Shown here piece by piece: positions 17,001 to 23,282 of a DNA stretch of 64,000 nucleotides. The notes under the pieces are model-generated. The model was not told the DNA's origin, ran no database searches, and was given only the letters and a program-made list of their open reading frames with translations. The DNA is from Bifidobacterium miconisargentati (GTDB lineage Bacteria > Actinomycetota > Actinomycetes > Actinomycetales > Bifidobacteriaceae). The position numbers were made by a program, and so were the translations under genes. The stretch lies in NCBI RefSeq assembly GCF_019331675.1, contig NZ_JAHBBJ010000011.1, positions 1 to 64,000 on the forward strand, given 5' to 3'. How positions within the stretch are numbered: position 1 is the stretch's first letter; the number at the start of each line of letters is the position of its first letter.

Positions 17001-17437
17001 GAGACCGTGCGCGGCGTGGAGTAGATGCGCAGGCTGTGTTCGCTGCCGGCGATGGTCACGTCCTTGAAATAGCCGAATTCGGCCTGACGCACGCCGTCCG
17101 TGGTGCGGATGATGTCCTCGTCGTCCCGGGTCAGCCCGTAGTCGCTGATGACGGTGACGTCCGCGAGGTTGTTGTCTCCGTAGAATTCGGTGCCGGTGAT
17201 CTGCATGTCCGGCCCGGTGACGAACAGTCCCACGAGGGCGAACGAGCCCAGTGCCATGAGGCTCACGATGGAGATGAACCGTCCTTTGGTTTTGGACAGG
17301 GTGATGCGGATGTCCTTCCAGAGCATGCGTTTGCGCGAAGGGCCGTTACGGCGTTTGCGTTTGGCCGCGCGGGTCCGTGTTCCGATGCCCGGACCCTGCG
17401 ATTCGTCCGGTTCGATGAAGTCCGTGAGATCGGTCAT
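14042..17437 (-). CDS. ABC exporter permease, FtsX/MacB-like, with a large coiled-coil insertion
   Basis: A membrane protein of about 1131 residues. It has an N-terminal membrane helix (SIVSLMALGSFALVGLFV), an extracellular MacB-type domain, and a long Ala/Gln-rich coiled coil at about residues 290-570 with repeated QQLADAEQQLADAKTQIEDG-like heptads. Two FtsX domains follow, each with several membrane helices. An ATG at 17437 is preferred because GGAG lies eight bases upstream, whereas the GTG at 17446 has almost no spacing. The partner ATPase ends 2 bases upstream. Family members export peptides, lipids or drugs, or act in envelope stress. The substrate is unknown. Confidence 0.88.
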   Translation of the reverse strand: MTDLTDFIEPDESQGPGIGTRTRAAKRKRRNGPSRKRMLWKDIRITLSKTKGRFISIVSLMALGSFALVGLFVTGPDMQITGTEFYGDNNLADVTVISDYGLTRDDEDIIRTTDGVRQAEFGYFKDVTIAGSEHSLRIYSTPRTVSTYQVVEGRLPAKDGEIALDAKEHDWFAVDSTIAIDEQPDIAGDTVLTHTKFTVVGFVNSSEAVSNLNMGQSTSGSGELNGYAVVPATTFDSDVAMIGRVTFTDTQDVDYWTAEYRDRVQAHKNTLTKRLANQPKARAASIKEDRRTQIDKAQQQVDDAKQQLADAEQQLADAKTQIEDGKDQIASGSIEATEQASAALAELSGGLAQIASADSTITSAQTQLAAAAQQLAQGQSQLGSSWQQLVQAKTQLDQARAVLDAVEPVLDKTGRLLTQWESTGLTGPLYHDLAGKYAQALDDYNDAVAQYNNALAQYQNGLQQWQDGASQLEQGSAEYQKNAAALADAGRQLASKQSELGQAISQAAGTASGGAAQLIEGQRQIEKAEDEYDAKKQEYEDTKPEAERKIKDAERQIRLAREKVDTLEVPAYSIDGRREGLTSEGYRVYEIIAGIVNKLAMIFPVFLYLVAALVTFTTMGRMVDEERTNSGTLKALGYHNKDILRKFTFYGFTASTLGTVIGVAAGHTLLPLIVNHAYSTGFTMPRIALAFHPVITVVAFAAAWISAVVPATLAASRELKEKPAALLLPKPPAKGSKIFLERIKPLWNRLNFTRKVTARNLFRYKSRGFMTIFGVAGAVSLLTAGLGVQASIGQISERQFGELIHYDLIVAEKPDNNDEQRASVAKAMKSSAVSESMPIRYEELTKTAGKEGDKQSITLLVTDDAYNFGDYITLRSRTGHTPQVLTDRGAIISERMADMFDAQPGDAIVVTDSTGTERKVRVDGVTEMYIGHFMVMSSGGYEHVFGEDYRSNAYLVRLKNPSIANAGKQGARFMKNDGVRGVVQNTTMKNQVATIVDSLDQIMEVLILVAGLLAVVILYNLTNLNVSERIRELSTIKVLGFHTNETTMYIYRETIVLSALGILAGYGFGAGLHRYIITEVPPDEVMFDPALGWLAFVAPLVLIAVVLAALGWVVHRRLRTVDMLAALKSVE

Positions 17438-17439
17438 GT

Positions 17440-18141
17440 TCACCACTCCAGATCCTTGATGTCCATCGGATGCTCGTTTGTTTCGATGGATTTGACGCGC
17501 GCATCGTGCATGTGGATCACACGGTCAGCGATGGGCGCGATGGCGGAATTGTGGGTCACGATGACCACGGTCGCGCCTTTTTCGCGGCTCTGGTCCTGGA
17601 GTATCCGCAGCACCTGTTTGCCAGTGTTGTAGTCGAGCGCGCCGGTGGGTTCGTCGCACAGGAGGATCTTCGGGTTCTTGGCCACGGCGCGGGCGATGGC
17701 CACGCGCTGCTGTTCGCCGCCGGACAGCTGGGCCGGGAAGTTGTCGATGCGGCCCTTGAGGCCCACGTCGATGAGCGTCTGCACCGGATCCTGCGCGTTC
17801 TTCACGATTTCGGAGGCGAGTTCGACGTTCTCCTTGGCGGTGAGGTTGGCCACGAGGTTGTAGAACTGGAAGACGAAGCCGATGTCGTAGCGACGGTAGT
17901 CGGTGAGCTGGTGGGCGGTGTAGTTCGAGATGTCCTTGCCGTCGATGATGACCTGGCCCTCGCTGTTGGTGTCCATGCCGCCCAGGATGTTGAGCACGGT
18001 CGATTTGCCCGCGCCGGACGAGCCGAGGATGATGGCGAGTTCGCCCTTCTCGATTCCGAAGCTGACGTCGTTGTTGGCCACGATGGTGGTGCTTCCCATG
18101 TGGTAGCGCTTGAAGCTGTGGACCATTTCGATGTATGCCAT
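17440..18141 (-). CDS. ABC transporter ATPase, MacB/LolD type
   Basis: A 233-residue ATPase with Walker A (GSSGAGKST), Q-loop (GFVFQFYNL), signature ([14 protein letters not shown]), Walker B ([12 protein letters not shown]) and His switch (VIVTHN). It powers the FtsX-like permease encoded directly downstream. The start ATG at 18141 gives the normal family length; the 33-residue upstream extension runs through the promoter and is rejected. A TetR operator (18180-18193) overlaps the expected promoter, so the pair is probably repressed by the divergent TetR. Confidence 0.93.
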   Translation of the reverse strand: MAYIEMVHSFKRYHMGSTTIVANNDVSFGIEKGELAIILGSSGAGKSTVLNILGGMDTNSEGQVIIDGKDISNYTAHQLTDYRRYDIGFVFQFYNLVANLTAKENVELASEIVKNAQDPVQTLIDVGLKGRIDNFPAQLSGGEQQRVAIARAVAKNPKILLCDEPTGALDYNTGKQVLRILQDQSREKGATVVIVTHNSAIAPIADRVIHMHDARVKSIETNEHPMDIKDLEW

Positions 18142-18179
18142 GTTGGTGCATCCGTTTCCGTGCGGTACGACGCTGAATA

Positions 18180-18193
18180 AACAACGTGTTGAT
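18180..18193. promoter_or_regulatory. TetR operator, ABC side
   Basis: AACAACGTGTTGAT, the AACAAC-GT-GTTG(T/A)T motif, lies just upstream of the ABC ATPase. The same motif stands at 18300-18313. Confidence 0.65.
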
Positions 18194-18267
18194 TTATTTG
18201 CATCGTAAAGCCACGGAAAAACGGGCGTCAATACCCACATTCGCGCAAAACGTCCAATCTGGACACC

Positions 18268-18318
18268 TTGACGAAAAGTGGTGATTCGGGCTTTAAATCA
18301 ACAACGTGTTGTTATGAT
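18268..18318 (+). promoter_or_regulatory. tetR promoter with a TetR operator (18300-18313)
   Basis: AACAACGTGTTGTT at 18300-18313 has perfect 6-base arms around a GT centre. It lies between a possible -35 (TTGACG, 18268) and TATGAT (18313-18318). The spacing does not decide which hexamers form the promoter. Binding here would give autoregulation. Confidence 0.6.
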
Positions 18319-18347
18319 GATGGAGGCATGACGCAAAGGAGGATCAC

Positions 18348-18959
18348 ATGGCCGGCAAACGCAACACCAAAACCGAGGCGAAGATCAAGGCGGCGTTCAC
18401 GTCGCTCGTCCAGACCAAGGGCTTCGACTCGCTGACGGTCAGCGACATCGCACGTACGGCCGGCATCAACCGCGGCACGTTCTATATGCATTACATCGAC
18501 AAGTTCGACCTACGTCAGCAGCTCATCGACGACGCCATCGACAACCTCACGCAGATCCTCATCGACAACGCTGACGGGGACGGGCAGGTGGTGACGGCGG
18601 ACGGCAGGGCCATATGCGACGCCTTCAAGGAGGAGTCCATCGCCAAGGCGCTGCACTACGTCAAGGACGATTTCGCGTTCTTCGACGCGATCTCCCATTC
18701 CGGCAACGACATGCAGCTCTACGACCGCGTCAAGGCCGTGCTCAAGCGTCTCATCATCACGCAGGCGCAGCATTTCGGAGCCGAGCCGAAGACCAACTAC
18801 AACGGCATCCCCGCGGATTATGCGATGGAGATCCTGGTCTCCGCCGTCTCCTCCATCATCTGGCTGTGGATCCGCCGCGGCTGCAAGGAGACGCCCGAGC
18901 AGATCTGCCGCATCATCGAGACCAATAAGACCACCGCCCCCATCGACGTGCTGTGGTGA
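18348..18959 (+). CDS. TetR-family transcriptional regulator
   Basis: A 203-residue TetR repressor. The helix-turn-helix spans about residues 10-52 (AAFTSLVQTKGFDSLTVSDI, then INRGTFYMHYIDKFDLRQQL); the C-terminal half resembles TetR_C ligand domains. A strong AAAGGAGG precedes the ATG. It is divergent from the ABC exporter, with matching operators near both promoters, so it most likely controls exporter and itself. The inducer is unknown. Confidence 0.93.
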   Translation: MAGKRNTKTEAKIKAAFTSLVQTKGFDSLTVSDIARTAGINRGTFYMHYIDKFDLRQQLIDDAIDNLTQILIDNADGDGQVVTADGRAICDAFKEESIAKALHYVKDDFAFFDAISHSGNDMQLYDRVKAVLKRLIITQAQHFGAEPKTNYNGIPADYAMEILVSAVSSIIWLWIRRGCKETPEQICRIIETNKTTAPIDVLW

Positions 18960-19056
18960 CCATCGCCGCACACGCCCATGCGCCCGCCGCGTACCATTGC
19001 GGCGAGGTGCGGAAGCGATTCGCGACGTCTCCGGTTCACTGCCGGAACGCCGCGGA

Positions 19057-20091
19057 TCAGCGAATCGGCGAGGTTTCGGACGCACGCAGGCGGGGCTTGC
19101 CTTGCACCACCTCGACCTGCGGCTGCGGCGGCTCATGGCCGGCGCGCTTGGCGCGCACCTGGTCGTAGAGCATGCGGAAGGCCCGCTCCCCCATCTCGTG
19201 GAAGTTCTGGGTGTAGCTGGTCAGCGGCGGCTCCCACATGGCGTCGAAGTCCATGTCATCGAATCCCACCACGCTCACGTCCTGCGGCACGCGCCGACCG
19301 GCCTCTCGGAGTCCCTTCATGACCGCGATGGCGATCTCGTCGCTGGCGGCGAACACGGCGGTCACGTCCTTGCGACGGCCCAGGGCCTTGCCCGCGACCA
19401 CGGCCTTCCTGAGGTCGCCGGCCGGCACGGCGATCGGCGCCGGCACATCGATACCCCGCTCCTCAAGCGCGTCGCGCCAGCCGTTCGTACGGGAGTTGTC
19501 GCCGGTCTCCCTGTCCCAGGCCACATGGAACACGGTGTTATGCCCCAGATCCAGCAGATGCATGGTCATCCAGCGGCCGCCATCACGTTCGGCGTTGATG
19601 ACCTGGTAGTCGCCGTCGCCGAAGCCGCCGCCCACCACCACCGTGGGGATGTCCTTGGGCAGGCATTTGAGCGCCTCGACGCCGGCCCATCCGTATTCGT
19701 ACACGATGACGCCTGCCGGACGCACGGCCAGGCCCATGCGCACGCGCGCCTCGACCGAATCCATGTCCGACTCGTCGAGCGAGACGATGGTGACGAGGAA
19801 CCGGCGTTTGCGGGCGGCGGCCTCCACGCCGTGATTGGTGGCGGAGGTGGAGAAGGCGTCCGGATTGGCGGCGAAGACCACCACCGAATCCATCTCCCGG
19901 TTGGACAGGGCCCGCGCCACCACGCTCGGCTCGTATCCGAGCTCCTTGATGGCCTCGGCGATGCGGCGGCGCTTGTCCTCGGTGACGTTCACGGTGCCGT
20001 TGAGGTAACGGGAGACGGTCGGTGCGGATACGCCGGCCAGCCTGGCCACGTCCTTGATGACCGGGCGTGCGCGCCCCGTGCTTTTCGCCAT
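19057..20091 (-). CDS. LacI-family transcriptional regulator
   Basis: A 344-residue regulator with the N-terminal helix-turn-helix VIKDVARLAGVSAPTVSRYL and hinge helix (SVVARALSNREMDSV), then a sugar-binding-like domain (VSVVGFDDMDFDAMWEPPLT). It stands alone on the minus strand, next to small-protein copy 2, whose promoter region begins about 170 bp upstream and carries LacI-type palindromes. Its own leader contains GTTACGATGT (20109-20118), also present in the MFS operator at 10571. Regulation of the small protein or the sugar locus is possible but not shown. Confidence 0.92.
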   Translation of the reverse strand: MAKSTGRARPVIKDVARLAGVSAPTVSRYLNGTVNVTEDKRRRIAEAIKELGYEPSVVARALSNREMDSVVVFAANPDAFSTSATNHGVEAAARKRRFLVTIVSLDESDMDSVEARVRMGLAVRPAGVIVYEYGWAGVEALKCLPKDIPTVVVGGGFGDGDYQVINAERDGGRWMTMHLLDLGHNTVFHVAWDRETGDNSRTNGWRDALEERGIDVPAPIAVPAGDLRKAVVAGKALGRRKDVTAVFAASDEIAIAVMKGLREAGRRVPQDVSVVGFDDMDFDAMWEPPLTSYTQNFHEMGERAFRMLYDQVRAKRAGHEPPQPQVEVVQGKPRLRASETSPIR

Positions 20092-20261
20092 GTTCTCCCC
20101 TTTGAACCGTTACGATGTTTCTCTTTTCCCAACAATAGGAAGACGGCGGCACAAGGGCGACGGCCGATCGAATCCGGGGAATCCCAGAAGTGCGCGAACC
20201 ATTCGATCCCGACAGACCGCAACGGCGCATATGCATCGGCAGTTGTAACCAAATCGAAAAA

Positions 20262-20442
20262 GTCTCGAACCGGTTCGATTGAGGTGGGAGTAGGAACGGC
20301 GGAATTCCAGGCGAAACGCCGATGACCGCACGGTCACTTGCGAGGGGGGATTCGCCGCGCTATTCTGAAACCGGTTTCAGAAAGAAGCCGAACAAAACAG
20401 AGCTCGAGGCCCAGGGCCTTGGCCTAACGAAAGGAACACATC
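20262..20442 (+). promoter_or_regulatory. Promoter, three palindromes and leader hairpin of small-protein copy 2
   Basis: Same layout as copy 1. The distal site TCGAACCGGTTCGA is a perfect palindrome here. A middle palindrome, TGACCG-CA-CGGTCA, follows. The promoter is TTGCGA, 17 bases, TATTCT. The 20-bp TTCTGAAACCGGTTTCAGAA (20363-20382) overlaps the -10. Distal and proximal centres are again 101 bp apart. The leader hairpin (20405-20421) carries an A-to-G change that keeps pairing as G-U. Confidence 0.75.
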
Positions 20443-20571
20443 ATGTCCATCAAGGATTCCATGCTGCGCGGTCTCGCCATGTACGGCGTCAACTCCATGG
20501 CCCAGGCCGGCATGTCCAACTCCAAGGTGATGGCCGACATCATCAACGACGTCGACAAGAACGCCCGCTGA
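20443..20571 (+). CDS. 42-residue small protein, copy 2
   Basis: Identical to the gene at 12213-12341 at every base, including all silent positions, although flanking spacers differ. AAAGGA precedes the ATG. It lies in direct orientation 8,230 bp from copy 1. Recent duplication alone would not explain diverged spacers beside an unchanged coding sequence. Gene conversion or strong codon-level selection is inferred. The function is unknown. Confidence 0.85.
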   Translation: MSIKDSMLRGLAMYGVNSMAQAGMSNSKVMADIINDVDKNAR

Positions 20572-20725
20572 ACCACCGGCTTCGCCACGACGCCTAACAT
20601 AGCGCCCTGAGATACGCCAAACGGCGTCTCTCCCCGACCACACAGGTCGCATAACTGAAGATTCGATAATTCAACAACCGGAGCGAATCCGGTGATAAGT
20701 GAATATATCGGACAACGACGTCCGC
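20572..20725 (+). other. 3' hairpins and conserved tail of small-protein copy 2
   Basis: GAGATACGCC-AAAC-GGCGTCTCTC forms a terminator-like stem. It is a different sequence from the copy 1 stem at the same position. The conserved tail from about 20653 to 20725 repeats the copy 1 block with the CCGGA/TCCGG and CGGAC/GTCCG stems intact. Confidence 0.5.
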
Positions 20726-20741
20726 CCACTTCTTTGTTTTT

Positions 20742-20864
20742 GGCTCTGTTAAACCAAGATTGACATGACCCTTATTTTTGGCTCCCCTTGTCAGGGGAGC
20801 TGTCGGCGAAGCCGACTGAGGGGTAGTCAGATATGGATTATGTCAATCTTGGCTTAACAGAGCC
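20742..20864. mobile_element. MITE with terminal inverted repeats and 8-bp target duplication
   Basis: The 123-bp element begins GGCTCTGTTAAACCAAGATT and ends with the inverted counterpart (ATGTCAATCTTGGCTTAACAGAGCC in two parts: ATGTCAATCTTGG and CTTAACAGAGCC). It is flanked by a perfect TTGTTTTT duplication (20734-20741 and 20865-20872). The core is an R1 palindrome. It has no coding capacity, so it must be moved by a transposase encoded elsewhere; I do not assign the IS family. A sister copy lies at 53291-53414 in the opposite orientation. Confidence 0.85.
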
Positions 20865-20940
20865 TTGTTTTTTCATAGCAATCAGTCACTACCATTGCGT
20901 CTAATCAACTTGTCTGATTGTCGACCACGGCTCGCCTTCG

Positions 20941-21050
20941 GCCCCTGCAAGAACGGACCGGCCTGCGGCCGGGCTCAATCCGACCTTCGCTCGGCTGCCG
21001 CCTCGCTCAGGCTAGGCCTGCGACAGTCCACCGGACTGTCCGCTTACGGC
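20941..21050. repeat. R2 repeat, copy A
   Basis: A repeat of about 110 bases (CCCTGCAAGAACGGACC ... CAATCCGACCTTCGCTCGGC ... CTCGCTCAGGCT) ending in the hairpin GACAGTCC-ACC-GGACTGTC (21022-21040). It abuts the stop of the YhgE-like gene at 21051. Between the MITE and this repeat (20873-20940) I see no feature. Confidence 0.75.
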
Positions 21051-23282
21051 TCAGCCCATTACCCCCGTGCTCGCCACCAGATCGTTGGTGCGGGCCATGG
21101 CTCGGCTGATGGGGGTGTAGAGCGGGATGCCGATGAGCAGGGCCACCGCGAGGTAGATGCCCATACGCCCCATCTGCTCCCAATAGGTGCTTCCGTAGAA
21201 GCCGGCGACCGTCTCGCGCAGCGCGGTCATGGCGTGCGAGAACGGCAGGTACGGGTAGATCTCGCGGAAGCCGGCAGGCAGCATCTGCACGGGGAACGTG
21301 CCGCCCGTGCCGGCGATCTGCGCAATCATCAGGGCTGTGCTCACGGCCTTGCCGATGTTGCCGAACACGGCGGCCAATGTGTAGATGAACACGCTGCAGG
21401 CGAATGCCGTCCACCACAGGCACAGCATGAACAGGAACGGGTTCACGGTCTGCACCCGCAGATACAGCAGGTCCCCCAGTCCCAGGATCGTGGTCTGGGC
21501 CAGCGCGAACAGCGAGAAGGTCATGCCGCGGCCGATGTACAGCTGCCAGCCCTTCGGATCGCGCAGCGTGGCCACGGTCTTTTCGGACACGTTCGGTTTC
21601 ATGATGATGCCCAGGAACATCACGCCCACCCAGATGGCCATGAGCGTGTAGAACGGCGCCATGGCCGAGCCGTTGTTGGCCACGGGGAAGATGGCCTTGC
21701 GGTTGAGCGTCACGGGCGAGGTCATGGCCGCGGCCAGCGTGTCGGCAGGTTGGTCGAACAGCTTGCGCACCTGGTCCACGCCGCCCGAGGCCATCGCCTC
21801 GTCGATGGCGTCCGCGGCCTGGGCGAGTTTGCCGGATTGTTCCGCAAGCGTGTCATGCGCCTCATCGAGTTTGGATGCGGTCCCCGTGATGGTCTCCAGC
21901 ACGTCGCCGGCGCTCTGTCCGCCGGATTGCGTGGTTTCGGTCACGTCGGCGAGCATCAAACGTGCGTCGGAGACGAGCGCGGCAGCATCCTTGCCGGTCT
22001 GCCGCGCCGAGGTGGAAACCTTGCCTATCTGGGTCACGACGTTGGTCTGGTAGGACTTGTCGAGATCACGGATCGACCGGGCCGAGGCGTTGGCCTCGTC
22101 GAGGATGTCCTTTGCGGCCTGTTCGGCTGCGGCACCGCCTTCCGCGGCCTTGTCGGCGGCCGCGTTGAGCTTGGCGTCGTATGCCTCGAGCTTGGCGAGC
22201 GTCCGGTCCACGTCCTTGATGGCCAGTCCGAGCGCGTGTTTGGCGGCGTCCGTGCGCACCTGTCCCTGCAGTCCGGCGAGCGTGTCCCGGTATTCCTCAA
22301 GGCTCGTAATCATCGGACGCACCTTGTCGGTGGAGATGGCGCGCAGTCGCGCGGCCATGTCGTTCGCGGCGCCGGCCGGCTTGCCGAGCGCGGCGGAGGC
22401 GTCCGAGCCGGTGGTCTCGAAGGCGTCCGCCAGCGACCCGAGCCCCGCGGACATGCCTGCATTGGTCTGGTCGATGGCGTCGGCGGCCTTGTCGAGCTTG
22501 GCCGTAAGGTCGTCGACGTCGATCTGGCGGCCGGCGAGGGAGGACTTGGACCCGCTCATCGCCTTCAACGAGGTCTGCAGCATGGAGGCTGCCGATCGGG
22601 TGAGGCCGGCGTAACTGGAGCTCAGTTCGGCCGCCGAGGCGAGGTTCTCGGATTCCTGCCGCAGCGATGCGCTCAGAGTGGCGACGGACCGGCCGCTCTG
22701 GTCCGTGTCGAGGTAGTCGAGCACGGAGCCCATCGTGCCGATAAGCGTGGTGGCGATGGTGGAGGTGAGGGTGTCGTTGACTTGCGCCTGCACGGCGGAG
22801 GCGCCCTGGTTGGTGACCGTGGAGGCGATCGGGTTCTTCTTGGGGTTCGAGTAGTACACGAGCCGGGCGTGGCGGATGCTGTCGGAGGCTCCTCCCCCGC
22901 TGGTGAACAGCGTGAACACGTTCGAGCTGAAGTCCTTCGGGATCACGATGGCGGCGTAGTATTCGCTGCTGCGCACGCCGTCCTTGGCCTCGTTCGCGGT
23001 CACGAACGTCCAGTCGAGGTCGTCGTTGGCGCGCAGGGCGTTGACCACCTGGTCGCCCACGTTGACCGCGGCGGGCAGCATGTCACCCTGATAGCCCTTG
23101 TCCGCATTGGCCACGGCCACCTTCATGCCGCCGGTGTTGCTGTACGGGTCCCAACTGCCGTAGATGTTGAACCAAGCGTAGAACGAGGGCATGAGCATGA
23201 GGCCGATGGAGATGATGAGCGCGATGACGCTGCCGCCCGCGCGCCGGATATCGCCGGTGAAGATGGTCCAGATGTTACGCAT
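21051..23282 (-). CDS. YhgE/Pip-like membrane protein, second of a pair
   Basis: A 743-residue protein of the YhgE/Pip (phage infection protein) family with an ABC-2-like permease fold. It has one N-terminal membrane helix after MRNIWTIFTGDIRRAGG, and the family motif YAAIVIPKDFSSNVFTLF. A long Ala-rich extracellular coiled region spans about residues 200-480. The C-terminal half has five to six membrane helices. The ATG at 23282 overlaps the stop of the upstream paralogue (TGATG), showing tight coupling. Paralogues of this kind work in envelope or secretion processes; the exact role is unknown. Confidence 0.88.
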   Translation of the reverse strand: MRNIWTIFTGDIRRAGGSVIALIISIGLMLMPSFYAWFNIYGSWDPYSNTGGMKVAVANADKGYQGDMLPAAVNVGDQVVNALRANDDLDWTFVTANEAKDGVRSSEYYAAIVIPKDFSSNVFTLFTSGGGASDSIRHARLVYYSNPKKNPIASTVTNQGASAVQAQVNDTLTSTIATTLIGTMGSVLDYLDTDQSGRSVATLSASLRQESENLASAAELSSSYAGLTRSAASMLQTSLKAMSGSKSSLAGRQIDVDDLTAKLDKAADAIDQTNAGMSAGLGSLADAFETTGSDASAALGKPAGAANDMAARLRAISTDKVRPMITSLEEYRDTLAGLQGQVRTDAAKHALGLAIKDVDRTLAKLEAYDAKLNAAADKAAEGGAAAEQAAKDILDEANASARSIRDLDKSYQTNVVTQIGKVSTSARQTGKDAAALVSDARLMLADVTETTQSGGQSAGDVLETITGTASKLDEAHDTLAEQSGKLAQAADAIDEAMASGGVDQVRKLFDQPADTLAAAMTSPVTLNRKAIFPVANNGSAMAPFYTLMAIWVGVMFLGIIMKPNVSEKTVATLRDPKGWQLYIGRGMTFSLFALAQTTILGLGDLLYLRVQTVNPFLFMLCLWWTAFACSVFIYTLAAVFGNIGKAVSTALMIAQIAGTGGTFPVQMLPAGFREIYPYLPFSHAMTALRETVAGFYGSTYWEQMGRMGIYLAVALLIGIPLYTPISRAMARTNDLVASTGVMG

